Source: JBGAJN01 sp044224905
GTDB lineage: Bacteria > Verrucomicrobiota > Verrucomicrobiia > Limisphaerales > JBGAJN01
Direction of reading: 5' to 3'
DNA: 64,000 bases
Assembly: GCA_044224905.1 (NCBI GenBank)
Contig: JBGAJN010000004.1
Location: 744,001 to 808,000, forward strand
Shown here: positions 1-8,505 of the stretch, one piece after another
Layout of the letters: each line of letters begins with the position of its first letter
Position numbering within the stretch: position 1 is the stretch's first letter
Made by a program: the position numbers and the translations under genes
The notes under the pieces: generated by a model
Told to the model about the DNA's origin: nothing
The model's database searches: none
What the model saw: the letters and a program-made list of their open reading frames with translations, nothing else

Positions 1-143
1 GCCGCGGTGGCGTTGCCGCCGGCTTCATCGCGATCGGTGACGAATACGAACGCACCCGCTTTGGCAAAAGTTTCAGCGATAGCGGCACCGATTCCCGAAC
101 CGGCACCGGTGACGAGGGAAATTTTCTGATCGAGTCGGAACAT
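1..143 (-). CDS. Short-chain dehydrogenase/reductase, N-terminal fragment cut by window edge
   Basis: Only the first 47 or so codons lie in the window, starting at the ATG whose complement is at 141-143. The translation begins MFRLDQKISLVTGAGSGIG, with the Rossmann dinucleotide motif TGxxxGIG at residues 12-19, followed by a helix (AAIAETFAKAGA) and the beta2 strand ending in an acidic residue (FVFVTDRD), typical of classical SDR enzymes. The Asp after beta2 is usually linked to NAD rather than NADP preference in this family. The catalytic Ser-Tyr-Lys part lies outside, so the substrate cannot be inferred. Confidence 0.85.
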   Translation of the reverse strand, partial: MFRLDQKISLVTGAGSGIGAAIAETFAKAGAFVFVTDRDEAGGNATA

Positions 144-273
144 AAAGTGACGCGAATCTGGCGAAGCGGGAAAACCGGCGCAACTTCTTTCACGGACCAC
201 GAAGTGCGGCGGTTCCCAAACTTCTTAAAGTTCCGCACTTCATTTTCGCAGCGAAAGAGGCCATGGTTGCTTC

Positions 274-732
274 ATGGCAACTGCGACTATCCCTGGGCGC
301 CACAAAGAAGGCGTCGTCCAATTCTCCGTGTTCACTGCCAACCGCCTCGGTCGGCTTCACGATCTCACGCACCTGTTGCACTCGCATGCGGTGCACGTGC
401 TGTCGTTGACGGTGGTCGATCTAACCGACAGCGCGATCATTCGCTGCGTGGTCGATGACCCGGAGAAGGCACGCGAGCTCATGCAGCAACACAGTTTTCC
501 TTTTACCGAAAGTCCCGTGCTGGTGGTGGAAATGGATACGCCGTCGGAGCTGAACCGCGCGATGGCGGCGTTGCTCGAGGCCGAATTGAACATCAACCAT
601 CTCTATTCGTTCATCCCGCATCCACGGGGCAAATCCATCATGGCGCTGAGCATGGAAGACAACGAAATGGGCGAACAGGTCTTGCGCCAGCATCAATTCC
701 AAGTGCTGCGCCAGTCGGATCTGGCGCGGTAA
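274..732 (+). CDS. Tandem ACT-domain protein
   Basis: This 152-residue protein has no enzymatic domain and looks like two ACT-type beta-alpha-beta-beta-alpha-beta modules in tandem: residues about 15-85 (VQFSVFTANRLGRLHDLTHLL...) and about 90-150 (MAALLEAELNINHLYSF...). ACT domains bind small ligands, often amino acids, and regulate amino-acid metabolism. Stand-alone tandem ACT proteins resemble acetolactate synthase regulatory subunits, but no acetolactate synthase gene is next to it. The second repeat ends with a cis-acting-looking tail (VLRQHQFQVLRQSDL). Function beyond ligand sensing is unknown. An overlapping frame from 147 was rejected because this frame has the coherent domain pattern. 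Confidence 0.8.
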   Translation: MATATIPGRHKEGVVQFSVFTANRLGRLHDLTHLLHSHAVHVLSLTVVDLTDSAIIRCVVDDPEKARELMQQHSFPFTESPVLVVEMDTPSELNRAMAALLEAELNINHLYSFIPHPRGKSIMALSMEDNEMGEQVLRQHQFQVLRQSDLAR

Positions 733-792
733 GCGGGAACCTTGGCAGACTGCGTGCGCTGCACGAGCGCGCCGATCAGCACCGGCAAAATC

Positions 793-1302
793 TCACCAAT
801 GCCGATGCCGGTGTGGAGGACCAAAGTAGAACCGGACGCCCGGCCCGTAAAAATATGGTGAGTAGTAAACCGGAGGACCGTAGTAGTCGGGATACACGTA
901 AACCGGAACGCCCGTCGGCGAATATTCCGGAGCCTTTTGGCTCATGTCGAAATAGATGCTTTTCGGAATGCGATCTTCATGACGGAAGCCCCGTCCCGTT
1001 CCGAACACGCGGACTTGCGGGAATTGATTCGTCGCCACTGGCAGAGCGCGCACCACATAGGTGAAGGACCCGAAATCGTGAAACGTTCCGTCGGGGTCGC
1101 CAAAGATTTTGAGATGTACCGGCGTGTTTCCGATGAGTTCGCCATCAGCCTCGATACGCGCGCCCGGTGGCGATGATTCGATCAAGACGTCATAGGCCAT
1201 TGTTCCATGCGGTCCGGGTTCCGCGCCCGGCGGGAGGGTCTGACATCCCGTGAATAAGGCCGCCACAATCAAGCCGGCGGTCAGGCTCAAGCTCGTCTTC
1301 AT
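793..1302 (-). CDS. Putative lipoprotein with PEGA-like domain
   Basis: The reading frame is open from 1350, but the ATG at 1300-1302 gives a clean lipoprotein signal peptide: MKTSLSLTAGLIVAALFTGC, with lipobox LFTGC and Cys20 as the expected lipidated residue. The mature part contains a PEGA-like stretch (IESSPPGARIEADGELIGNTP), a beta-rich surface module in which PPGA and a turn Gly are conserved. The C-terminus is rich in Pro, Tyr and Gly and ends in HRHRHW. The protein is probably anchored in the outer membrane or periplasm. Role unknown. Confidence 0.75.
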   Translation of the reverse strand: MKTSLSLTAGLIVAALFTGCQTLPPGAEPGPHGTMAYDVLIESSPPGARIEADGELIGNTPVHLKIFGDPDGTFHDFGSFTYVVRALPVATNQFPQVRVFGTGRGFRHEDRIPKSIYFDMSQKAPEYSPTGVPVYVYPDYYGPPVYYSPYFYGPGVRFYFGPPHRHRHW

Positions 1303-1407
1303 ATGATTCACGATGCCCCAACTTCCGCCGCTGCACAACCGCACCACCAATTCGAATTAGAAACAAACTCGACCAGAGGCCACATCGGGTGTTCATTCCT
1401 TTGACCC

Positions 1408-2070
1408 ATGAAACCCATCCGGATTCTGATTGGAGTCGCAGCCCTCGCGCTCCTCGCGGTGATGTGGTTCCTGCGTGAACCGGTGCGGCCATCGAAGCCG
1501 GCGACGACTGTCGTTGCGGCGAAGGAAACCAAACGTCTCACCAATCTGGTTCAATACGCTCCGCGGACCAAAACTGTTCCGGAGCGAAAAAGAAGAAACC
1601 CGCCCGCTCCGAACACGAATTCATTCCCCGAACTCCCGGGCGATTCTCTCACGTCGTCTCCAACGAACATTTCCGCTGGAGCGACCGGCGGTTCGCCCAC
1701 ACCGAACGCCGACCTCGCCAACGCGCCGAAAGAGAAGCCGCCGCTCGTTGATCCGCTCGCGCGCATTGCGCTATTCTTTGTCGGCGCCGACCCGCTCGCG
1801 GAGGAAGTCTGGCTCGATGCGATTAACAATCCGGATTTGCCCAGCAAGGAACGACAGGACTTGATCGAGGACTTGAACGAGTTCGGACTTCGCGACCCGA
1901 AGCATCCCACGGCGGAAGATTTGCCGCTGATTGTCAGTCGCTTGATCTTGATCGAGATGGTGGGCCCGGACGCGATGGACAAGGTCAACGCCGACGCGTT
2001 TCGCGAGGCTTACAAAGATTTGGCGAACCTCGCTGACATCGCGATGGGCGGCGGCGTGCCGGTGAAGTGA
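1408..2070 (+). CDS. Hypothetical membrane-anchored protein
   Basis: The 220-residue product starts MKPIRILIGVAALALLAVMWFL, one N-terminal membrane anchor or uncleaved signal, then a Pro/Thr/Asn-rich linker (residues 30-105) and a soluble acidic helical C-terminal domain (about 110-215, with PLAEEVWLDAINNPDLPSK). I do not recognise a named family. The linker plus helical domain suggests a periplasmic protein tethered to the inner membrane. It is convergent with the dehydrogenase downstream, with no gap: its stop codon ends at 2070 and the neighbour's ends at 2071. Confidence 0.7.
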   Translation: MKPIRILIGVAALALLAVMWFLREPVRPSKPATTVVAAKETKRLTNLVQYAPRTKTVPERKRRNPPAPNTNSFPELPGDSLTSSPTNISAGATGGSPTPNADLANAPKEKPPLVDPLARIALFFVGADPLAEEVWLDAINNPDLPSKERQDLIEDLNEFGLRDPKHPTAEDLPLIVSRLILIEMVGPDAMDKVNADAFREAYKDLANLADIAMGGGVPVK

Positions 2071-3720
2071 TTATCGTTTCACCGACAACTCCAAAATCCG
2101 CCCCGGCAACATCGGCAGGCCGCTCATGTGATCGAGCGCGCGCGAATATTCCGCGATGAAAATTTTCCCCGGCGCGAGCTGTAGATCGACCGGACGCGCG
2201 AGGGGCGCGAGCACGGTGTGCATGGTCGCTTCATAGCCGGTCGCGGTCTTTTTCACGCGCGCTTGGAGGAGATCGAAGCCCACGTCCTTCGGCTTCTTGA
2301 GCAAGTTACCGAAGCGCGCGATGAGGAACGTGCCGCGCCAACCTTCTGGAAATTCCTTACCGAGGTGAACAATCCCCGCCGGCGATGAATGCGGATCAAA
2401 CGTGTAGAGCGGCTTGCCCGCGAAACCGCCGGCGGGGCCGAGGTTCGCGATGGGCCGCGTGAACGTCGTGTTCGCTGGAGCATCCGGCGTGTGCGGATAC
2501 GGCTTCTCGCTCCAATCGGAAAACTGAAACGGGAAGCCGTAGTGCTTGCCGCGCTCGATGATGTTCAGTTCCTCGGGCGCATCCGCGTCGGGGCCGTTCT
2601 CCGTGGCGACCAGATGCCCTTCGGCATCGAAGCAGAAACCGTAGGAGTTGCGCAGGCCGCGCGCGAAGACATCGATCTGCGCCGTCTCGATTTTGGCCGC
2701 CTTGGGATCAATCCGCCACAGGCACGCAGTGATCGGCGTCTCGCCGTCTTGGGAATAACGTGGGTCCTTGCCGGATTCGCCGCCATCGGTGCGCGAGCCG
2801 CTGTTGACGTAGAGAAATCCGTCCGGACCGAACGCCATGTGATTCACGCAATGCGTGAACGGCCCGATGCCCCACGGATAACTCGTGCGCAACCAAGGTT
2901 TCGGATCGAACGGATCGCCGTCGAAAACATCCGTCGTGCGGAAGATCGTCACTTCATTTCTCACCGGCGTGACGGAGTCGTTGCGCTGGTTGGCCGCGAT
3001 GTAAAGCCGGCGTTGCGCGTCGAGCACCATTCCTTGTCCGCCAGGACTGCCGAGCGACTTATCCATGTAGCGCGCCCCTTTGAGGAGCAGCCGAAAGCCG
3101 CCACTCGCCACGTCCACGCGCCAGACGTCGCCATTGTTTGAAAGCACGTACAGCGTTTTGCCCGTGCCGTCACTTGCGAGCTTCACCGGATGATCCGGTA
3201 GGCGGACCACTTCGCGCAGCGTGAAACCTTCTGGAGCCGGGGGCAACGGCGCGTAGCCGCTGGCGCGCACGAGCTCATCGTACGTTTTGAAGCGCGTCTT
3301 CGCGCGCACGTCGCGAACTTCGTCGGCGCTCACCGCATCGCCGGAATTGCCCCACGAATTGCGCACGTAAGTGAGCACGTCGGCGACTTCGTCGTCCTTC
3401 AGGGCGACCGGCGCCATTTGATTGTCGTAGTCGCGACCGTTGACGGTGATCTTTTGTTTCAAGCCCTCGCAGAGAATGCGGATGCTCCGCGGTTTGTCGG
3501 CGAGGAGGAAATCGGATTTCGCGAGCGGCGGAAACACGCCCGGCGAGCCTTGTCCATTGGCTTGATGGCAGATGAAACAATTCCGCTGATAGAGTTCCTT
3601 GCCGCGCGCGAGCTGGGCTTCCGACACTTCCGCCAAACATGACGAAGACAACATTCCGCATGACACAACGGCCGCGATGCCGGAGAGAAAATGCCGCGCG
3701 CGCGTGAAATGAAATTGCAT
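2071..3720 (-). CDS. Secreted cytochrome c / PQQ-type sugar dehydrogenase fusion
   Basis: A signal peptide (residues 1-30, cleavage near SSCLAEV) is followed by a cytochrome c domain with haem motif C48-F-I-C51-H52 and a plausible distal Met (DNQMAPVALKDDEVADVLTYV). Residues about 170-545 form a six-bladed propeller like soluble glucose/sorbosone dehydrogenases, with typical blades such as 'GLRNSYGFCFDAEGHL' and 'ENGPDADAPEELN'. The likely role is periplasmic oxidation of a sugar or alcohol using PQQ, with electrons passed to the fused haem. This architecture is frequent in Verrucomicrobiota and Planctomycetota. Substrate unknown. It reads away from the neighbouring oxidoreductase gene. Confidence 0.85.
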   Translation of the reverse strand: MQFHFTRARHFLSGIAAVVSCGMLSSSCLAEVSEAQLARGKELYQRNCFICHQANGQGSPGVFPPLAKSDFLLADKPRSIRILCEGLKQKITVNGRDYDNQMAPVALKDDEVADVLTYVRNSWGNSGDAVSADEVRDVRAKTRFKTYDELVRASGYAPLPPAPEGFTLREVVRLPDHPVKLASDGTGKTLYVLSNNGDVWRVDVASGGFRLLLKGARYMDKSLGSPGGQGMVLDAQRRLYIAANQRNDSVTPVRNEVTIFRTTDVFDGDPFDPKPWLRTSYPWGIGPFTHCVNHMAFGPDGFLYVNSGSRTDGGESGKDPRYSQDGETPITACLWRIDPKAAKIETAQIDVFARGLRNSYGFCFDAEGHLVATENGPDADAPEELNIIERGKHYGFPFQFSDWSEKPYPHTPDAPANTTFTRPIANLGPAGGFAGKPLYTFDPHSSPAGIVHLGKEFPEGWRGTFLIARFGNLLKKPKDVGFDLLQARVKKTATGYEATMHTVLAPLARPVDLQLAPGKIFIAEYSRALDHMSGLPMLPGRILELSVKR

Positions 3721-3863
3721 TCGGCAGAAACTAGCGGCTGCCCCAGTCGAGTCAATCGCCAGACTCGCCGGTCAGATTTACCAACAAGAAAGAGCTTGCG
3801 GCGCTTTTTCGCGCCCAGCGATACTCGCCGGACAGTTACGCATCACTCATCACGTATCACATC

Positions 3864-5018
3864 ATGAAACACGTTCGACTTGGCATCGTCGGTCTCGGCA
3901 ACATCGGGAAGTTCCACACCAGCTATCTGCTCGATAAAAAAATCTCGCGCTGCGAACTCACGGCCGTCGCCGACGCGTTCGCGCCCAACCTCGAAGCGTT
4001 CAAGGGCAAGGTGAAGACCTTCGAGAAGAGCGAAGACATGATCCGCTCCGGCGAGATCGACGCCATCGTCGTCGCCACGCCCCACTTTCTCCACACCAGC
4101 ATCGGCATCGACGCGTTGAAGAACGGTCTCCACACGATGATTGAAAAGCCCGTGTCCGCGCAGAAGGCGGACGCCGAGCGTTTGTTCGCCGTGGCCGCGG
4201 AACATCCCAAGCAGGTGTTCGCCGGCATGTTCCAGATGCGCGTGGAGCCGCGTTACCTGAAGATTCGCAAGCTCATCGCGAGCGAACTCGGCAAGATCGT
4301 TCGCATCAACTGGATCATCACCGACTGGTTCCGCACCGAGGCCTACTACGCCAGCGGCGGTTGGCGCGCGACGTGGAAGGGTGAGGGTGGCGGCGTGCTC
4401 CTCAACCAATGCCTCCACCAGCTCGACATGTTACAATGGCTTTGCGGCATGCCCAAGAGCGTCCGCGGCTTCTGCCAGCTCGGGCAATTCCACAACATCG
4501 AAGTCGAGGACAGCGTCACGTGCTACATGGAATGGCCGAACGGCGCGACCGGCGTGTTCGTTTCCTCCACTGGCGAGGCGCCCGGCACGAACCGCTTCGA
4601 ATTGATCGGCACGCGCGGCAAGGTCGTGTTGGAAAACAACAAGCTCACCTTCACGCGCAACGACGCCGACATGATCGAGTTCAGCAAGACCGTGAAGAGC
4701 GGCTTCGCCAAGCCCGAGGTGTGGAACATCGACATCCCGTTCGACAACGTTCCCAACGCGCACGGCGTGCTCATGCAGAACTTCGTGGACTCGATCCTCG
4801 ATGGCACGCCGCTCATCGCGCCCGGCACCGACGGCATGGGCTCCGTGGAACTCGCCAACGTGCTCACCTATTCGTCGCTCATTGGCCAGACCGTGGAATT
4901 GCCGATGGACAGCAAGGCGTGGGAGAACAAGCTCAACGAACTCATCGCAAACTCGAAGCACGAGAAGAAAGTCGTCAAGGTGCAAACCGACGACTTCACC
5001 GCGTCCTTCCGGCGCTAA
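3864..5018 (+). CDS. Gfo/Idh/MocA family oxidoreductase
   Basis: The 384-residue protein begins MKHVRLGIVGLGNIG with the NAD(P)-binding Gly motif at residues 10-15, followed by the family's EKPV motif (residues 94-97, MIEKPVSAQKADAE) and a C-terminal alpha/beta substrate domain with GGWRATWKGEGGG...LHQLDMLQWL. Members oxidise or reduce sugars, inositols and amino sugars with NAD(P). There is no signal peptide, so it should be cytoplasmic, unlike the Tat-exported paralogue at 25483. The next gene starts 4 bases after its stop, but that gene is compositionally different and probably arrived separately. Confidence 0.9.
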   Translation: MKHVRLGIVGLGNIGKFHTSYLLDKKISRCELTAVADAFAPNLEAFKGKVKTFEKSEDMIRSGEIDAIVVATPHFLHTSIGIDALKNGLHTMIEKPVSAQKADAERLFAVAAEHPKQVFAGMFQMRVEPRYLKIRKLIASELGKIVRINWIITDWFRTEAYYASGGWRATWKGEGGGVLLNQCLHQLDMLQWLCGMPKSVRGFCQLGQFHNIEVEDSVTCYMEWPNGATGVFVSSTGEAPGTNRFELIGTRGKVVLENNKLTFTRNDADMIEFSKTVKSGFAKPEVWNIDIPFDNVPNAHGVLMQNFVDSILDGTPLIAPGTDGMGSVELANVLTYSSLIGQTVELPMDSKAWENKLNELIANSKHEKKVVKVQTDDFTASFRR

Positions 5019-5022
5019 ATAA

Positions 5023-6180
5023 GTGAACATCAGTCAAATCCAACTTAAGAATTGGCGCAATTTCCCCCGAGTCGACGCCGACCTTAGCGAGCGTACTTTT
5101 TTAGTTGGCCCAAATGCCGCAGGGAAGTCGAATTTCCTCGACGTATTCAAGTTCCTAAGAGACGTCGCCAAGACGGGCGGTGGGCTTCAAAAAGCGGTGG
5201 AAAACCGGGGTGGTCTTTCGAAAATTAGGTGCCTTGCCGCACGAAAGGATCCTGACGTCGAGTTGTCAGTGGTGGTACTCGAATCTGGGTCCACTCCCAT
5301 TAAGTGGAAGTACTCAATCGGGATTCAACAAGAACCTCGTGGTCTTCGACAGCCGTATCTTGTTCATGAACGAGTATGGAAGGATGGCCTTCTGATTCTC
5401 GACAGACCGGACAGCGACGATCGCTCAGATCGTGTCCGCTTGACGCAAACTCACCTTGAACAAATCAATTCGAACGAGCGATTTCGTAGCTTGGCCCGCT
5501 TCTTCGAAACAGTGCTTTACTTGCACCTTGTCCCTCAACTTGTCAAAAACCCTGAAGCTTTTGCCGGGCCGAATCTTGCAGGCGATCCTTTTGGAAGGAA
5601 TTTCCTGGATCGAATTGCGCAGACTCCCGAGAAGGTGCGCCAGGCGAGATTGCGTCGGATCGAAGGGGTCCTGAAAGTCGCTGTCCCGCAATTCAAACAG
5701 CTTGCTCACATCCGAGATGAGCTCGGATCTTCTCATCTCGAAGTTGTTTATCAGCACTGGCGTCCCCATGGAGCCAAACAACGCGAGGATCAATTCTCAG
5801 ACGGCACGTTGCGGCTAATTGGACTTTTGTGGTCACTGTTGGAAAGCGATTCTCTTTTGTTGCTCGAGGAACCGGAACTTTCGCTGAATTCCGGAGTTGT
5901 TCGCCAACTCGCCCCTTTAATCCATCGAGTTCAGCGCGCTCGAGCAAGGCAAGTAATAATTAGCACCCACAGCTACGATTTGCTCTCGGATTCTGGAATC
6001 GACCCCGGTGAAGTGCTGATGCTGGTTCCAGCGACCGATATGGGAACTGTTGTGAAGCCAGCTTCATCCGATGGGGAAATCGTCGACCTGTTGGAGGGCG
6101 GGATGAACCTAGCAGAGGCGATTTTTCCAAAGCTTGTTGCGAAGGATGTGCAAGACCTGCAACTCGAACTCTTCAATTGA
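5023..6180 (+). CDS. AAA-family (AAA15/OLD-like) ATPase, candidate defence component
   Basis: A GTG start lies 4 bases after the preceding stop. The first strand MNISQIQLKNWRNF is typical of SMC/OLD-like ATPases, where an N-terminal antiparallel strand precedes Walker A. Walker A is G29-P-N-A-A-G-K35-S-N. A signature-like motif (FSDGTLRLIGLLW, near residue 260) and Walker B with catalytic Glu (LLLLEEPELSLN, near 280) follow, then the H-loop-like ISTHSYDLL. The protein ends shortly after, with no TOPRIM domain of its own. The next gene supplies a TOPRIM-like protein and overlaps the stop by one base (TGATG), so the two are probably translationally coupled. Base composition is visibly AT-richer than the flanks. 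Layout recalls PARIS (AriA/AriB) and OLD-type modules, but identity is inferred. Confidence 0.85.
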   Translation: MNISQIQLKNWRNFPRVDADLSERTFLVGPNAAGKSNFLDVFKFLRDVAKTGGGLQKAVENRGGLSKIRCLAARKDPDVELSVVVLESGSTPIKWKYSIGIQQEPRGLRQPYLVHERVWKDGLLILDRPDSDDRSDRVRLTQTHLEQINSNERFRSLARFFETVLYLHLVPQLVKNPEAFAGPNLAGDPFGRNFLDRIAQTPEKVRQARLRRIEGVLKVAVPQFKQLAHIRDELGSSHLEVVYQHWRPHGAKQREDQFSDGTLRLIGLLWSLLESDSLLLLEEPELSLNSGVVRQLAPLIHRVQRARARQVIISTHSYDLLSDSGIDPGEVLMLVPATDMGTVVKPASSDGEIVDLLEGGMNLAEAIFPKLVAKDVQDLQLELFN

Positions 6181-6791
6181 TGCCGTCGGTTTCCGTTAAT
6201 CTTGTAGTTGAGGACGCTCTCAGCGAAGCGATTCTCCGAAAGCTACTTGCTTCAGTCCGACGCGAGTTTCAAATTGCAACCGTATTTGGTCACAAGGGGA
6301 ATACGTATATTCGTCAGCGGCTTTCGAGTTTTAATCTCGCGGCGAGGCAGCGTCCTTTCATCGTGTTAACGGATCTTGATCGCGGCACCTGTGCTCCATC
6401 CCTTATCAACTCTTGGCTCCCTCATGATCGGCATCCAAATCTTATTTTTCGTGTCGCTGTCCGCGAAGCCGAAGCTTGGCTGTTAGCCAACGGGCAAGCG
6501 CTTTCGAGTTACCTTCAGATTTCGGGGACGAACATTCCGGCCAACGCTGAATCTGTCGACAACCCGAAAGAATTGATTGTCTCTCTGGCTCGAAACTCCA
6601 AAGCTAGGATAATCCGGCAAGGGATGGTCCCTATGCCAAATTCTCGCGCGAAGGTCGGCCCCGATTATAATGGTCTCTTGGTCAGGTTTGTCCTTTCGAA
6701 TTGGGATGTCCATGCTGCCGCGAAAAAGTCGGTGAGCCTGGCAAAAGCCCTCAGGCGTCTTGAAGTTTTCCACCCGGTCTCTCGAAGTTAG
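6180..6791 (+). CDS. TOPRIM-like (possibly DUF4276-type) protein paired with ATPase
   Basis: The ATG at 6180 overlaps the ATPase stop codon, giving 203 residues. The protein shows the acidic pattern of a TOPRIM-like fold: an N-terminal Glu after a hydrophobic strand (VNLVVEDALSE, Glu11), a D-x-D after a later strand (FIVLTDLDRG, Asp65/Asp67), and a third acidic site (RVAVREAEAWLLA, Glu96/Glu98). The 'VREAEAWLLA' segment is a feature I associate with uncharacterised proteins encoded beside AAA ATPases. Expected activity is metal-dependent nuclease or a related phosphotransfer, controlled by the ATPase; this is inference. The gene is AT-richer than the chromosome around it. A TTG three bases upstream is a less likely start. 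Confidence 0.75.
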   Translation: MPSVSVNLVVEDALSEAILRKLLASVRREFQIATVFGHKGNTYIRQRLSSFNLAARQRPFIVLTDLDRGTCAPSLINSWLPHDRHPNLIFRVAVREAEAWLLANGQALSSYLQISGTNIPANAESVDNPKELIVSLARNSKARIIRQGMVPMPNSRAKVGPDYNGLLVRFVLSNWDVHAAAKKSVSLAKALRRLEVFHPVSRS

Positions 6792-6857
6792 CGTTGCATC
6801 AGTCGCAACCAAAATGCTTGGCCACGTTTTGCCGTCTCGCTACATTGCGGCCCGACG

Positions 6858-8495
6858 ATGAAAGCTTCCCGCAACACCAAGTCTCGTACCTCGTCCACCA
6901 AAACCGCCGCCGCCGTCGCTACGCTTGTTCGCGCGCGCAAGGCCACGCCCGCTACTGCGACCAAGCATCGCGTCGTGCCCGCGAAAGATCGACGGTTGAA
7001 CTTCGGTGACAAGTGGAACTACGAGCCCGCGCCCGAGGATTTCAAATACATCACCATCGCGCCGCGCCACGAACTGTTCATCGACGGCAAGTTCACCGCG
7101 CCGCATTCTGGAAAATATTTTCCCTCCATCAATCCGGCCACCGAAGCGACGCTCACCGAGATCGCGGCGGCGGATGAAGTGGACGTCGACAACGCGGTGA
7201 AGTCCGCGCGCCGCGCCTACGAAGGCGTCTGGGGCCAGATGCCCGCGCGCGAACGCGGGAAATACCTCTACCGCATCGCGCGCATCATTCAGGAAAAGGC
7301 CCGCGAACTCGCCGTGCTCGAAACCATGGACGGCGGCAAGCCCATCAAGGAATCGCGTGACTTCGATCTGCCGATGGTCGCCGCGCATTTCTTCTACTAC
7401 GCCGGCTGGGCGGACAAGCTGCAGTATGCCTTTCCCGGAAAAACGCCGCGCCCGCTCGGCGTCGCCGGCCAGATCATCCCGTGGAATTTCCCGCTGCTCA
7501 TGGCCGCTTGGAAAATTGCGCCCGCGCTCGCGTGCGGCAACACCGTCGTCCTCAAGCCCGCCGAAACCACCTCACTCACCGCGTTGCGGCTCGCGCAGAT
7601 TTTCCAGGAAGCCGAACTTCCCGATGGCGTCGTGAACATCGTCACCGGTGCCGGTGCGACCGGGGCCGCGCTCGTGAATCATCCCGACGTCGATAAGATT
7701 GCTTTCACCGGAAGCACGGACGTAGGAAAGGCGATTGCGAAAGCAATCGCAGGTAGGGACTGCGCGCTGCGCAGTCCGGACGCCGCAGCGCGGCGTCCCT
7801 ACCAGACGATTCCCAAGCTCACCCTCGAACTCGGCGGCAAGGCGGCGAACATTCTCTTCGACGACGCGCCAATCGATCAGGCCATCGAAGGCGTCGTCAA
7901 CGGCATCTATTTCAACCAAGGCCACGTCTGCTGCGCGGGCTCGCGGTTGTTCGTGCAGGAAGGCATTTACCCGCAGGTCATCCGCAAGCTGCGCGACCGC
8001 ATCCAGACCCTGCGCGTCGGCAATCCGCTCGACAAGAACACCGACATCGGCGCCATCAACTCGCGCGCGCAGCTCGACAAGATTCGCGAGCTCGTGCAGA
8101 GCGGCGTGGACGAAGGCGGCGAACTCACGCAGGCACGGTGTGCCCTCCCACAAAAAGGATATTGGTTTGCTCCATCTTTCCTCACCAACGTCACCATGAG
8201 CCACCGCGTGGCGCAGGAGGAAATCTTCGGCCCCGTGCTGAGCGTGATGACCTTCCGCACGCCGGAGGAAGCCTTCGAGCGCGCGAACAACACGCCCTAC
8301 GGCCTGAGCGCCGGCGTGTGGACCGACAAGGGCAGCAAGATTTTCAAGCTCGTGAACAAACTCCGCGCCGGCGTCGTGTGGGCGAACACCTACAACAAGT
8401 TCGATCCCACGAGCCCGTTCGGCGGCTACAAGGAAAGCGGTTTTGGTCGCGAGGGTGGCATGCAGGGGCTGGCGGCGTATTGCCGGTTGGAGTAA
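6858..8495 (+). CDS. Aldehyde dehydrogenase carrying an in-frame repeat insertion
   Basis: The 545-residue enzyme has all NAD(P)-dependent aldehyde dehydrogenase landmarks: cofactor segment QIIPWNFPLLMAAWK, the GSTDVGKAI motif, the general-base Glu in LELGGK (Glu324) and the nucleophile in NQGHVCCAGSR (Cys358/Cys359), then QEEIFGPV and PFGGYKESGFGRE. It is longer than the usual 480-500 residues for two reasons: an Ala/Thr/Arg-rich N-terminal extension (residues 1-45) and about 18 extra residues (299-316) between GKAIAKAIAG and the LELGGK strand. That extra segment is encoded by a palindromic element at 7752-7803. Whether the insertion is tolerated is unknown, but the frame and active-site residues are intact. 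Confidence 0.92.
   Translation: MKASRNTKSRTSSTKTAAAVATLVRARKATPATATKHRVVPAKDRRLNFGDKWNYEPAPEDFKYITIAPRHELFIDGKFTAPHSGKYFPSINPATEATLTEIAAADEVDVDNAVKSARRAYEGVWGQMPARERGKYLYRIARIIQEKARELAVLETMDGGKPIKESRDFDLPMVAAHFFYYAGWADKLQYAFPGKTPRPLGVAGQIIPWNFPLLMAAWKIAPALACGNTVVLKPAETTSLTALRLAQIFQEAELPDGVVNIVTGAGATGAALVNHPDVDKIAFTGSTDVGKAIAKAIAGRDCALRSPDAAARRPYQTIPKLTLELGGKAANILFDDAPIDQAIEGVVNGIYFNQGHVCCAGSRLFVQEGIYPQVIRKLRDRIQTLRVGNPLDKNTDIGAINSRAQLDKIRELVQSGVDEGGELTQARCALPQKGYWFAPSFLTNVTMSHRVAQEEIFGPVLSVMTFRTPEEAFERANNTPYGLSAGVWTDKGSKIFKLVNKLRAGVVWANTYNKFDPTSPFGGYKESGFGREGGMQGLAAYCRLE
7752..7803. repeat. Palindromic element with cloverleaf potential inside the aldehyde dehydrogenase gene
   Basis: The 52-base element starts GGTAGGGAC and ends GTCCCTACC, a perfect 9-base inverted repeat. 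Inside are two further perfect hairpins: ACTGCGC-GCT-GCGCAGT and GACGCCGC-AGC-GCGGCGTC. With an outer GGTAGG/CCTACC stem they can form a three-way junction. The element keeps the host frame open and adds about 18 residues to the protein. I saw no second copy in this window. Confidence 0.8.
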
Positions 8496-8505
8496 CGATC
8501 ATCCG

